Below are positions 40,914 to 53,000 of a DNA stretch of 64,000 nucleotides, one piece after another; the stretch's first letter is position 1, and each line of letters opens with the position of its first letter. The position numbers and the translations under genes are program-made. The notes under the pieces were generated by a model, which had not been told where the DNA came from, did no database searches, and saw only the letters and a program-made list of their open reading frames with translations. The stretch is from Plasmodiophora brassicae (lineage: Eukaryota; Endomyxa; Phytomyxea; Plasmodiophorida; Plasmodiophoridae), in the NCBI GenBank assembly GCA_039704465.1, contig JASFAU010000010.1, positions 682,001 to 746,000 of the forward strand, read 5' to 3'.

Positions 40914-41551
40914 ATGGTTGTGACCGGACCAACACCACCTAAACCAAAGGGTCCCCCGCCAGATAAAGATGTCGTCCTGGCGCGGATGATGGACCCCTCG
41001 CTGTTCACCGGGTCCCACAAGCACCGCTTCGATGAGAACGGGTACGCCAAGATCAATATCGGCATCGTCTGGCCGCTAGCGATAACGATTAACGTTTGGC
41101 ACAATGTAGAAAAGGCAAGGGTATATCAGACCGGCAACGCGTGGGCATGGTACCGTCCATGTTCCTGACTGGGGGAGCAGACCCGGACGTGGCGCAGAAA
41201 GAGCTTCACCAGAAGAGTAGTAGTGCCAAGAATGACGAAACTCTGAAGCGACTGACAGACCCGAAGCTGTACACGTCGACTCATAAGCACCGGTTTGATA
41301 AGAACGGGTAAGCATCGCAGGCGGAAACTGCCAGTAGAGTACTCAGACAGCGGGGTTTGTTTGGTAGGAACGGATTGGGCCTCGCTGGGAGGGACCGCAT
41401 CATCAAGGGGCTGGGCACTTGGCCGACAGTGCCATATCTTGGGGGGCCAATTATGGACATTATTCAGGTAATGAGGACACCACCTCCAGAGAGAGTCTAC
41501 CCGAAGGCCAGCAAGGCATTCAAACCGAAAGCAAAGTCCAAAGATATATGA
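40914..41551 (+). CDS. TPPP/p25-alpha-like protein, 169 aa
   Basis: Three exons, 40914-41041, 41110-41307 and 41368-41551, give 170 codons in phase. Two p25-alpha core motifs are present. One reads FTGSHKHRFDENGKGKGISDR and the other YTSTHKHRFDKNG followed by NGLGLAGRDR. Both motifs are interrupted by an intron at the same codon (AAC GG / intron), which supports internal duplication. TPPP proteins bundle or stabilise microtubules and correlate with cilia. The N-terminal EF-hand-like helical half of metazoan TPPP is absent, so this is a short-form p25 protein. An upstream first exon cannot be excluded. Confidence 0.82.
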
Positions 41552-41837
41552 AGCCTCAATGCAGTCTCATCCCATCTGTCGATGCCGGTTTGCCCAATTG
41601 GTGCCCAATGCGATATTCGGACTTCAGCTACGCTGCTGTCAAGTGTCATTCATTATTGTTCTCCTTGAGAGTACTGTACTTCTTCTGTCTGGAGCCAGTC
41701 TGCTGAGAGCTGATCCGAAAATAGCAAATGAGGATGCTCCGAAATAGCCCGTTGGCCAGTACGAGGTTCGAGTGTATGACCAGCTGGCAGATTGGCGGGC
41801 GGCGACAGCAGGCAACCCGAGGCAGTCGGTCAAACTG

Positions 41838-42907
41838 ATGACGGTGTCGTCGATGCGATACCTGTTGGTGTTGCTTTATATTGTTACCGTGGCGGACCCT
41901 GTGCACGGAGGACTATGGGGACGCAATAAGGGTGACGATGGAAGACGAGCCGATGGTTTGAGGTAGGTTGGAACGCCATAGCCTTGCCTCCGTTTTGACG
42001 CTCACCTCATTATGTATTTGCTTCTAGGGAAAGGACTCGAGGATTTTGGCCCGTTACGCGATGGTTTACCCGGACCTCCAAACCGGATGTCGAACGGCGC
42101 CTAGGTGGTTCAGCACCTATTGATCGCGAAAAGCCTAATTATCGAATTCCTGACACCAATGGACGGCAAACTGAACTGTTAACGCATCGTCCCGTTCAAG
42201 AGACGCATCGGAACTTGGATACACAAAGAAGCCGAAGCAGCGATGCTTCCCTCAAGCAACGCTCCCCTAATGAGAGCATAGCAAAGTCCGCCTCACAAGC
42301 GTCACCGCCATCAGTGCCTGGTAGTGGTACTGCGATGAATGACCTGTCTTCAACGTCGTCTACTGCAAGCGTGAGTACGTCGATGACACCGCCTGCAACG
42401 GGTTCGTCGTTACCGGCATCTGGAAACGGGTTGTCTACTCGCACCGCACATGAGGAATCGTTGTCGCCGCGATGGATAGCGTTATCGGTCGTGATGTCGC
42501 TACTGACTGTTGCTGTAGCGATTCGGAGCCTGAAGAAGCGACCTGCCTATCCTGCATCGCCGCCTCAAAGACATCTGTTGTCATCTCGTCATCGGATTGC
42601 AGCATCGACTACGCAGAAGGTCGCTGTCATGACCGCTCTTGTCGGGTCCGCGGCCATGCTCGCAGCGACCTCTGTACTGAGGCGCAGGCAGTCAGGTTCT
42701 GCTGTACCGTTGCTGACACAAGCGAACAATAACGACATTGGCTTCCTGGACCGGTATCCGACATGGGTCCAAGCGACTGTCCTCGGTGTGGCGGCGGTTT
42801 TCATCGGGGTCTGCGCGACATTCATGATACGCCGGCGGGTCCAGACCAGTCGGATTCGTCGGTTTCGAAACAAACAACGTGCTCGTATTGAACAGCTCTT
42901 TCAATGA
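41838..42907 (+). CDS. Three-TM family member 1, 334 aa
   Basis: Exons 41838-41962 and 42028-42907 join in phase 2. A signal peptide (MRYLLVLLYIVTVADPVHGG) leads into a Ser/Thr/Pro-rich, basic ectodomain. Three hydrophobic segments are then seen: WIALSVVMSLLTVAVAI, KVAVMTALVGSAAMLAATS and WVQATVLGVAAVFIGVCATF. A basic amphipathic end (RRFRNKQRARIEQLFQ) closes the protein. The C-terminal layout matches the genes at 43431 and 47233. This member lacks their N-terminal helical domain and most of their Asn-glycosylation sites. I know no family, and function is unknown. Confidence 0.65.
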
Positions 42908-42949
42908 ACTGATTTCTAATTCTATTCTCCATCATTTGAGTCGACTTTC

Positions 42950-43430
42950 AACTTGATCAGTTATCAGTTAAACAGTTGTCCGGCCGTCAGGATGGCAGAT
43001 GCCATTGCCCACCTGTTCACGACACAATATGGTCGCACGGTGTATGGATCGCAAGCCTTGCGTACAGGTCCAGATTGTCGTCAGCGCCCTGTGCGTGCGC
43101 TCGATCTGATGACAACGGACACAGCCAGTGGCGCCCCATCGTGGACGGAGGAAGACCGTGCGCGGAATATTCCCTGCAGAACCTGGTTGGTAGTTACACG
43201 GTCCGGGGAGAACTCTGCAGCCGCGTGCAGCGCGCTCGTGACTGCGCAGTTCCACAGTCACCGGGGCGCGGTCCGCAGAGCAGGCCGTTGGCCCGATTTA
43301 GATGCAGGACTGCAGCCGGGGGAGACGACGAGGACGCCCCATTACGCAATCGGGCGTCGCCAGTGCAAACCGCCCGTTACTGCCTGTCACGACCTGCCGC
43401 CGACGTCGCCACCTAGGACCCGATACGCCC
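42950..43430. other. Intergenic interval between family members 1 and 2
   Basis: ORFs on both strands lack family similarity. Nothing is supported beyond probable promoter sequence for the next gene. Confidence 0.35.
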
Positions 43431-44855
43431 ATGCGGGCCCATACCGCAATCTTGTACCTCGCGTGGGTCGTTGTCAGCGTGCTGGCCGTTGCTCGGGCAG
43501 GATTCGGTTTCCCTGCGCGGAAGAATCGACCAAAGTTCGTATGCCGGTCTTTGCGTTGCGCTGTGGCCAGGCTGACGCGTTCGCTAGCCTGGAAGCGTTT
43601 CTGTCATCGAAAGTTTCCTCGGATCTGTGGGTGGCCTAATTATTGAGTTCCGCTGGCTGCTGCCCTTGTTGATCCTGTCCCGCAGGGGTGCCAAACTGAA
43701 TTTCTTGTTGCAGAAACCTAATGATGACACCGTGTTCGCAGAGTAACAATTGCTGTTTATACGCCGGATCGGCGCATGCACCGCCACTGAATGCTGTCTC
43801 ATAGTGTTCGGGACGACGAAAAGCCGTATCTGCTCGCCTGCCAGAAGCTGGTGGAACAACGCAACAGGGGTAAATTGTGGCACAATTCCAAGTCAAACGG
43901 GCAGGACAAGCCAGAGGCAGTCGCGGTTACTGCTATGGCTGGCGTCCTAGGAATTGCCGACAAGCGGAAGATACCGAGCGGGACGGTTAAGAAGTTTCTG
44001 AAGGAGGGGAAGTATAATGACCTTATCGCGGTCTACGCAGCCCTTCACAAGCTAGGTTGCCCACCCATTGCTGTGCCGAACATCATTCATGGCGAAAATT
44101 CGAATTCGCCATTCGCTGCTGGCTCTGGTTTCGGCGTGAACGTATCCAACGTGACGGCGTCCGACGTCGTGAACCTGACCACATCAAACCTCAGCGACAA
44201 TGCCTTGAACGTCACCGTGAACGCGATCGGAATCTCAACGAAGGCGCCCATTTTGCAAGAGAACCTACCCAGCGATGGCACGAACACGTGCAACGGGCCA
44301 GAGAGCGGCTGTTCGAAAGAGACGGCAGCACTCTCCAAGGATCCGGACCTGGAGCTGGATGACCATGATCCGAACGCCAACGGGACATCCTCATCGACAA
44401 TGGTGGGGATCGCTGGAGGGGCTGGCGTCGTCCTCGCTACTGGCTTCGTATGGAAACTCCTCTCAAGGAATCCCGTGCCTGCGCCTCTTCCTGATTCCCG
44501 GGGGCCCATCTTCGAATCGCGGTCTGCCAAGCTTGCATTGGGCTACGCCCTGGTAGCTGGTGCTGCCGCGGTGATCGGCCGGTCGTCACGAATGGCGAGG
44601 GCTCAGTCGAGAGCACACGTCATACAACTCCCTGAATCCGATGCGAATGATGATGAGGACCTGCTGACAGCGCTTCGGATCCCGATGTGGGTCTGGTCTG
44701 TTGCCGCTGGCGTTGCCCTGCTGCTCGGCGTCGTCATCTCCTTGGTGATCCGTTGGCGCGTTCGCCGAGCCGCCTTGCGGCGTTATCAGAGAGACCAAGT
44801 CGACCGACTCGATGCCCTCTCCAACAAGAACACGTACCTGAACCTCATTCAGTAA
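43431..44855 (+). CDS. Three-TM family member 2, 434 aa
   Basis: Proposed exons are 43431-43538, 43588-43733 and 43805-44855, all in phase. The middle exon may itself contain a 61-nt intron. A signal peptide (MRAHTAILYLAWVVVSVLAVARA) is followed by a helical domain with KPYLLACQKLVEQRNRG. An Asn-rich stretch holds several N-x-S/T sites (NVSNVTASDVVNLTTSNLS), and an acidic linker follows. TM1 is MVGIAGGAGVVLATGFVW. After FPDSR-like LPDSRGPIFESRSAK comes TM2 (LALGYALVAGAAAVIG). TM3 (WVWSVAAGVALLLGVVISL) is followed by the basic tail RVRRAALRRYQRDQVDRL. This probable glycosylated surface protein is most similar to member 3. Confidence 0.7.
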
Positions 44856-45300
44856 ACAGTCGCCTGGTACCGATAGCCACGAGGTCGCTCGCGGTATTGG
44901 TTCTTGTTGTAACGAACCTTGCGGGTCCGCGCGGCTCCACCTATCTTAGTTCTCAGGTACGTCATCTTGGTGTACCGCTTTTCTCGCTGTGCTCTTCAGC
45001 ACTGCTGCTATTCAATTGCCTCTTTATGTTCGTCGGAAAAGTGCTCGTAGCTATCGCGCTCTTGGGTTCCGACACCCGGGGAAATGCCCTGCTCCCGGTG
45101 TGGGGCGCAAGGTACCCGCGTCCGGGGACTGATCGAACAGTCCTGTTCAGAGTCTTCAGACCACAAAATCGCGGTGTGGTTCAGAGTCAGACACGGGTCG
45201 GGTGGGAGGGACACATCGGACACGATCTGTTTTTTCTGTGCAGTGTGGCCGCGGCCATTCGCGATCGCGCGACGAGGTTGCGTGACCCGTCGCGACGATC

Positions 45301-46784
45301 ATGTCGGAGCAACGCGACGAGAGCCTCGATTTCTATCAGGAAGAGTCATACGTACGGTCGTATCGGTCTCCAGGGTCCCTGCTGACGTTCAACATCGCCC
45401 ATGGGTACGATGCTCGTCGGCTGGGTCGCGTCCCGTGCTCTGAGCGCGTCGTTCGTAGATATCTCGAGGGCGTGTTCCGCGGGTTCCGATCCGGGTTCCT
45501 GACCGTATCCCATTACCGACAGTTATGCCAGTGCGAGACGCTGGATGATGTCAAGCTGACGTTAACGGATACCGATTACGCGGCCGCTCTGCAGGCTCTA
45601 CAGGCGCCGAAACTGACCCCTGAAATGATTGTCGACGTGTGCGGCTCGAAGCTGAATCAGGTCTGTTGTATTCGACTGCAACAATGTAACTTATCATCTC
45701 TGGGCGTGTGTTTATAATTGTATGGTCAGGAGTTCGACCATATTCGATCCCAAGCCACTGGACCCCTGGCAACGTTCATGGACATGATATCGTTCGAGTT
45801 CATGATCGACAACATATCGTTCCTGATACTGAGTCTCGTAAAAGGAGGTGCGCCCGATCACCTCCTGTCGAAATGCAACCCAATGGGTCGCTTCCCAAGG
45901 ATGAAGGCAGGAAGCACGCCGTTTACCCCCATCCGATGGTTTCTGATGTTGTCCCCTGGTTAGTCGATTTTGACGTTCGAAAACACCGATGAGGGTCTGC
46001 TTGACCTGTATTCGACCGTCTTGGTCGACACTCCCGTCGCGCCCTACTTTGAGAAATACTTCGAAGTCGTGTCTCCCATCGGGGCTGATTCCCCACCGCT
46101 GCTTCACATGCATCGGGTGTTCGCCGAGGAAGACATCGATGTCATTAACGATGTTCTCAAAAGGTAATACTGCTTGTGTATCTGCACATGACAACGTCAT
46201 GATTTGCTGTGCGACAGGCTGTGGTTGGAAGATTTCTACAATTATGCTCAACAGCTTGGTGGGACGACATGGGAGGTTATGAAGGACCTTCTGGAATTCG
46301 AAGCTGATAGGAGAGCAATTTCAATCATGATTAACTCGTTCGCCACGCCGCTGAATGACCCTCTCCGTCGCCAAGAGAGGGCGTCCATGTTCGCGAGCTT
46401 CGGAACGCTGTACCCAAGCGCAATCGAGAAATTCTCTCAGGTTGGTGACATGTCGCAGCTGGGAGCCGTTTTAGAGGACTACAAGCCCTTCCATCTGCTC
46501 TGGCAGAGGGCCCATAATGAGGGCAAAGAGTAACAACCGTCGCCTCCTCCCGCTGTTGCGAGCTCGGGTCCAATACCTGTTTCCTTAGGATCGTCGATGT
46601 GCTCTACGAGCGGGAAATCGAACTGAGTCGCGAAGCGTTCCTCGGGCAATCACATCTAGCGTTCGTGTGGGCGTATGTGAAACTGAAGGAACAGGAGCGC
46701 CGGAACCTGTTCTGGATCACCGAGTGTATTAACCAGCAACAGAAGGACCCTTCTACAATTAACCGCTGGATCGCCGTATTTTAA
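45301..46784 (+). CDS. ATP6V0D: V-type H+-ATPase V0 subunit d, 414 aa
   Basis: Subunit d couples the V1 central stalk to the membrane ring of the vacuolar proton pump. Exons are 45301-45660, 45730-45906, 45964-46163, 46218-46529 and 46589-46784, totalling 415 codons. Family motifs are FNIAHGYDARRL, RSGFLTVSHYRQLCQCETLDD, FMIDNISFLILSLVKG, VLVDTPVAPYFEKYF, LGGTTWEVMKDLLEFEADRR and FVWAYVKLKEQERRN. The intron 45907-45963 must start with GC (AAG/GCAGGA) to keep the frame, making it a GC-AG intron. The N-terminus has about 30 extra residues ahead of the usual start. The terminal aromatic-hydrophobic WIAVF matches the family end. Confidence 0.95.
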
Positions 46785-47232
46785 CAAACGGTTCAGTCAG
46801 TTATCTATCATTGCTCTCTCTGGCTGGAACAGGTAATGGTGCCGCGGTCAGTTTCAAGAACGTTGCCAAACCAGGCAGCTAGGTAGCTGGTCGACAAGGC
46901 CCTCGGTCTCTTGTTCAGTCAGCAGGGTTACCGAACCAATTCCTGGTTGGTGAGACTCTCTTGAACGTAAACGGTGCGTTGACGCCGACCAGGAATGGTG
47001 TAATGGTATGTACATCCTTGACAAGAACGGCCGCTGTCACCGATGATAAACGGAAGCCACTCTGCATGGAAACGACGGATCCCCTTGTAGACGTTCTTCT
47101 TATCGAAGCACCTCATCGCGAGCACCGGTAGATAGAACCGTTCGGCAGGCGTCTACAGGTCGTAATGGGGGCGTTGCAATCAGGTGTAGGATGGCATACC
47201 GAGCAAATTACACTAGTTTATCAACAGGAATG
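46785..47232. other. Interval with an unassigned minus-strand ORF
   Basis: A 65-residue minus-strand ORF (46928-47125) contains a CQGC pair and a basic GRRQRTVYVQ stretch. I cannot assign it. Nothing else is visible. Confidence 0.3.
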
Positions 47233-48631
47233 TTATGGGCATTCGTGGTTAAACAAGTCGTTGAGTCGGGCGGCTTGTCCTTTCTGGTAACGAAGCACAG
47301 CGGTACGACGGAGGCGCCAGCTGAACAATAGAGTAGTGATGATGCCGAGCAGGGCAACAGCGCCAACTGCCATGGACCAGGCCCATATCGGGAACGGCAA
47401 CGCGTTCTCGTTGCCATTCGCACTGGCCGCGCGACGTTCCTTGTCGAGTTTACTCGGTTGCGGCGCGCCAACTCGTGATGATCCGACCATGACGGCAGCG
47501 CCTACTAGGGCACCACCCAACGCAAACCTGCCGGAGCGTGACTTAAGGATATGCTGACGAGAATCAGGAAACGGCGCAACGGATACAGGCTCCAGATGGA
47601 AGCACCTCCAGAGCAGGCGCGCTGTTAGAAGGCCAGACGACCAGATGATCGTCGCCAGGTTGACTGCCTTTTGTCCAGAAGGGTTTGCCGGTGTAATCTT
47701 GTCCTTCTTCTCCAGGCCACAAACCGAGGCTAGCGCGTACTCGTCCGGACGATTGTTCATCGTGTTGTTGGTCACATTTGTTGCGGCAAGGGATTCGTTA
47801 GACGGGAGGCAGCTGAGAGTCACCGCGATGTCGGACACGTTGGTTGCGGGGTAGGCCTCGCTAGACTGGAGGCTGGGCGCTTTGGGGAGGGATTGGTTCA
47901 CGATGGTGACACCAGGAAGGTACTTGACGACGACGGAATCGCTTTCAGGATTGCTATTGCTGGCGTTGGACCTGTTCAGGAGATACATAACAGCGTCAGC
48001 ATTAACAGGTACGGCATCGTCTTCCGGTGCAGGTGTACACTCCTCGCCTGGAGGTTGGATTAGTGCGAACGTCGGCGGCCCGAGCCTGGCTCGACACTTG
48101 GGCAACGCGCGAATTTGGTTGTATACCTCCAGCAGTTGTTTGCTGCCGCCATATACCAGGTAGTCCTGAACCGCCGCATGGCTCTCCGTCGAATTGAGGA
48201 CGATATCCAATGGACTGCCAGCAGCCAGCCTTAGGAATCTGAGGACGCCGTTACTCAGCAGCAATTCCCGAATCGCTTGCTCGCGGGGTTCTCCGGGGGT
48301 GTTGCCCAGCTGCCAGTGCCTTAACGCGACTTCACGTTCCTGCCTGAGCTCATGACAGGCCTGCAGGAAAGGCCTCTCGATCTCCGGTGCACTATGTGGA
48401 AGCGGTCAGGCACTTCGTTCAACATGATAGAAGAGCGTACCCATCGATGTGGTTCATCCTGCTGATTGCTGTCAGTAACGGGTTGATTGTCTATTGCGCC
48501 GTGCGTCACCTGTGCTCGAACCTCCTTACTGACCGGGCGTCGTTCGTACGTTGGACCAAGGCTGCGACCATGATCATCGCAGGCACGAGGGGACCGGTCC
48601 AAAGGTTACGAGGTACAGCATCGAGCATCAT
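47233..48631 (-). CDS. Three-TM family member 3, 432 aa
   Basis: Exons 48631-48510, an 18-nt exon 48458-48441, and 48391-47233 join in phase to 433 codons. A hydrophobic N-terminus (GPLVPAMIMVAALV) leads into the helical domain with RPFLQACHELRQEREVALRHW. This aligns with KPYLLACQKLVEQRNRG of member 2, and both domains begin after a phase-2 acceptor reading CATAG. Several N-x-S/T sites follow (NVTNNTMN, NVSD). TM1 is near AVNLATIIWSSGLL, then FPDSRQHILKSRSGR. TM2 is ALGGALVGAAVMV and TM3 is WAWSMAVGAVALLGIITTLL. The tail RLRRTAVLRYQKGQAARL is basic. Shared gene structure and motifs show common descent with member 2, in opposite orientation. Confidence 0.7.
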
Positions 48632-48639
48632 GCTGCAGC

Positions 48640-49329
48640 CGCAACGATCGATTACGAACTGGGCCTGTGCGTAACAGGACGCCCGCATTCCGTGCGACTG
48701 TGAACGGCAGGTCCTGTCTCTAAATCGGGTCGCTGCCCCAGTCCCACGGACTGCCCTTGCGGCACCCCCAGGACCGCACCGCATCACCGCGTGCTGGCCA
48801 GTGGGCGCTACGCACGCGCCTGACGCGGTGTCTAGCGACAAGCGCACACTGTTGTAGTACAGGCCCCGTTCTATTTCCCTGCTGGTCGCCAACGGCTCTC
48901 ATGCGCGCGATCTGACTCGACGCTTTCTGATTTCCGAGACTTGCCCCGGGAACGACAGCAGATGCATGGTGGGTGACATCGTGGCGTTGCGTGATCGGCA
49001 ATCACATTTAAATACTGCACTGCCATATCCGATCCTACTCGTGCCTTCCGAGGTCTGCGAACCAGCAATCGATCACGTTGTACTTGGGGCATTTCCGCTG
49101 TTGCTCGCCGAAGTGCTGAAGGACGTTCCGCACTGCCGGGTGCATCCAGGCCCGATATTTTATCCGTACTGTAGTATCAACAAGGCGAGGCGACACACGA
49201 GGGTGCCCAGGCGACACAGGGCCACCGGCACACACCAACCAGCGATCGGGGCAGGCGGCTGTGAGTGATGCGCGACGGAGTCCGGTACGGAGTCCGCAAC
49301 GGCGGTGTCAGGACGGTTGCATTGGGAAA
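48640..49329. other. Gene-poor interval upstream of RanBP1
   Basis: I see no supported coding sequence. Overlapping ORFs on both strands are short and unrelated to known families. Confidence 0.4.
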
Positions 49330-49985
49330 ATGGCCGACGTCGACGACTCGTACGTGCCGCTGGTGACGCTGACCGAGGAGGTCGCCGTCGACACGGGCGA
49401 ACAGAACGAGACCGAACTCTACAAGGAGCGCGCTAAGCTCTACAGATTCAGCAAGGAGCTCAACATTTGGAATGAGCGCGGCACTGGTGACGCGCGGCTT
49501 CTGCAGGTCGGCCGACAGCCTGTTCGCTGGCCACAACCGCTTTCTAAGTGCCAATGCAGGCCAAAGCTGGCGATAAGGTCATCCGATTCGTGATGCGCCA
49601 GGAGAAGACGCTGAAAGTCGTTGCGAACCACGTCGTCCCGCCTGACGTCAAACTCGAATCGAACCTGGGCAGTGACCGATCATGGGTATGGGTCAGCAAG
49701 GATTTCTCCGACCCGGACGACACGAACGCGTACACGTTCGCCATCAAGTTCCGGACGGTCGAGGCCGCCGAGGAGTTCAAGTCGAAGTTCGAATCCGCGC
49801 AGGAGAACAACAAGAAGGTGGTGGACGCCGCCAAGCCGTCCAAGGACGGGGACGACGAGCGCGAATCGACCGAGGCGGCCGCGGAAACGCCCGCGGCAAA
49901 GCCATCGGCGCCTGAGGCTGACGAGCCAGCAGCATCGTCCGAGACCCCTGCTGACAAAGAGAAACCCGCTGCGGCGTCGTCTTAA
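49330..49985 (+). CDS. RANBP1: Ran-specific GTPase-activating protein 1 (RanBP1), 200 aa
   Basis: Exons 49330-49506 and 49560-49985 join in phase with a 53-nt intron. The single Ran-binding domain fills residues about 8-140: TGEQNETELYKERAKLYRF, WNERGTGDARLLQ, FVMRQEKTLKVVANHVVPPD, GSDRSWVWVSKDF and AIKFRTVEAAEEFKSKF. It binds Ran-GTP in the cytoplasm, releases export complexes and stimulates RanGAP. The C-terminal about 55 residues are Ala/Glu/Pro/Lys low-complexity, the region that in animals contains the export signal. I see no clear leucine-rich signal here. Length is typical of the family. Confidence 0.95.
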
Positions 49986-50097
49986 TCGGATGCGCGTCAC
50001 GATCGTGGCCTGGCCGCGCACGGTCGCTCTACCTATTACTAAACCGCAACGCCATTGCACACTCCAGGTCGCAGGTCATGTACTGGTGGTTCGCCGC

Positions 50098-53000
50098 TCA
50101 CTTCTGCTTGTCGCGGTTGAACCCGATCATGAGGAAGTAGGCGAGGACGCGGTAGCCGACGGCCAGCCCCGTCATGTACCACAGGTCGGACGTGACGCGA
50201 TTCAGTGTGTACCTGTGCGTGTGCACACGCTCGCTCAGCTGCATGTGTGCATGCCTACCAGGCGGAATACGATGCACGGCCCGTACCCGAACGACTTCTG
50301 GATGAAGGCGATGTCGTAGATCTGGTACGGCTGCCACGACAGCGAATCTGTTGCGCGCGAGTTCAGCACCCGGATTCGCAGACGGCCTGCTGGCCCGTAC
50401 ACATGGCTTCCGTCGCCCACACGTTCGGCCCCTGGACGAACGCGTTCAGTGTCGGATTGCCCCGGCCGGGTAACGATGGACGTACCATGTCGAACACAAA
50501 GATGTACCCGCCGGTGGTCGCGTCGGAGACGGTGGGGCCGAACCCGCAGAAGACGGCCATGAAGAGCGTCACGACGACGGCCAGCAGGGCCGTGTTGCGT
50601 CGCGCCACCAGCATCGTGATGACGGCGGCCACGCCACTGGGGGAAGTCGGTCAGCGAACTGGGGCGGCTCGCGCGCGCGCTCGCGCGACACCCACTAGAT
50701 CGTGAAGATGTTCAGGAACAGCATGAGGAACTGCATGCCGATCGTGTAGGGCGGCTTGACGAACAGGTAGTAGACGGCGGCGTAGTGGGCGGCCGACAGC
50801 GCGATGCGGTACGCGACCGCGACGGTCTTGCCCTGACGATGCACCGATGAGTTCAGGGGCACGGCGCCCGCTCCACAGCGGCGGCCAACGTACAACGTAA
50901 TAGGCGAGCGTGCTCTGCCCCGACGCGGTCTCCCGCCAGTAGATGGGCTTCTCTTCGCCGAACACGCGCACGCCTGTGGTGGTGACGTCGTGTCAGGGAC
51001 GGCGCGGGCGAAGGAGACGGCGGCGTCGCCCACCGGGAGGTGCCGCCGACAGCGCCAGCGAGATGCCAATCATCATGCCGTCGAGCGGGAGGACCCAGGT
51101 GTCCGGCGTGATCGACAGGAACGTGTACGGCGCGGCCAGGATGCCCTGGTACGACTCGTGGGGCGTCCCCGAGCCATGGCCGCCGAACAGGACCCCGGCC
51201 AGGACGCCGACGAACACCTCCAGGACAAGGGCGCGCATCGCTCGCGACTGTTGCACCAGGGACCGGGCGTGGCATTGCTGGACCTGTCAGCAGCAGCGCT
51301 GGGTCGACGCGCGTGGACGGATCGTTAGAGGCACCGGGCAGACGGACCTGCACCAGGAAGGACGCGCCGCGCGACCTGGCCAGCGCCGCCAGATCCTTCA
51401 CCGACGACGTTGACGAATTGCCCGGCTGTTGCTGCTGCGACGCCGGGCGGTTCCCCTGCGCCTCGTCCCACTTGCTGACGAGATCGGCAGGTGACAACGG
51501 CAGCGACTCGGCGTTCTGATCGCAAGCGGGCGAGGGACGTCTTAGCCCGGTGGCGCGTTGCTGGATGGTCCACGATTCACCTGGTGGGTGCCGCGCCCGG
51601 CGAGAATGTCCATCAGCACATCGGCGGGGTTCACCTCCGCGTCGAATGCGAACCCAAGCGACGCGAAATAGTCCTGCACCTGGTCTGTCGCGAGCGTCAG
51701 ACCGAATCGGCACGCGGGCTGGCCCTGTGCCTGCGGATCGTCACGACGCACCGGTTGGCCCGAAGTACGCCGTCTTCCCGCCGGGCACCAGCAGCAGCAC
51801 GTCGTCGAACATGTTGAAAACCTCGATCCGGGGCTGTGGACCGTCAGCGATTACGAGCCCTGGCCTGCCCCCCGTCGTCCGACCTGATGGATGACGGCCA
51901 CAACGGTGACGCCTAGCTTGCAGACCGCCTTGAAGATCTCCATGACGTCACTTGATGCTGTGGAGTCCAGGCCGCTGACGTGTGACGGTGTTCAGCAGCG
52001 GGTACGGGACCCTCCTCCATGGCGCATTACGAACCTGGTCGGCTCGTCAAGGAAGATCGCCAGCGGGATCGCGGCCAGCTCCATGCCAATGTTGACGCGT
52101 TTGCGCTGCCCTCCCGATACGCCTCGGATCACCTCGTCGCCGATTGGCGAATGGGCCACATGCGACAACCTTCGCGCGCGCGTCAGTCGCCTAGGACTCC
52201 CATCTGTCGGTTCCAAGAGCACGGTACTTCAAGGCGTTCAGGACGTTGTCGACGTGCGCCTCGATCTGCTCGTTGGTCCACGAGCTCGGCAGACGAATTC
52301 GGGCGGCGTGGCTGATCACCTCGCGGACGGTCAGCTCCCTGTGCATGATGTCCTCCTGGGGCACGAATCCAATGATCTTCCGGAACTCGTGCATCTCGCC
52401 CGCCTGCCCGTTGATCAGCAGGTCGCCGCCCGTGCGGGTCACCTTCCCCATCAGCACGCTCATGAACGTCGTCTCTGGCACACCCGTCAGCTTCGGCCGC
52501 AGACGGGGCACCTGCTCGTGACGGTTACTTCCGGCCCCGGACGGTCCCATGATGGCCGTCATGCGCCCCGACAGAATGTCGCCCGTGGCACCCTGCAGGA
52601 TCGCCTTCCGGTTGGGAAGCGTCAGCTGTAGGTCGTTGAACCTGTGGTCCGATTCAGATCCGCCTCGGGGCAACCGCTGAGCGCGCCCTGGACCGGAAAT
52701 TCATGCGAAGGTCGTTCGGGTTGCCGCGTTTGAACCCGTCTGCCAGGCGGGCGATGCTCTCCTTGAGATCGTCGACGTGCTGGATGTTGACCTGGGCCGG
52801 GTTGACGATGTCCTCAGCGCCACTTCGCCTCCTGGCGGCCAGCGCGCGCTGGACGACCATCGGCTGCAGCGTGGAGAGCGACAGGTTCGCGCGCTTCGCC
52901 TCGTACACGCGACGCAGGAGCAGCGTGCAGGCGAGCAGGATGTCGATGATGATCACGATCACCAGCAGGCCATAATGCGTCTCTGTGGACAGACGTTAAG

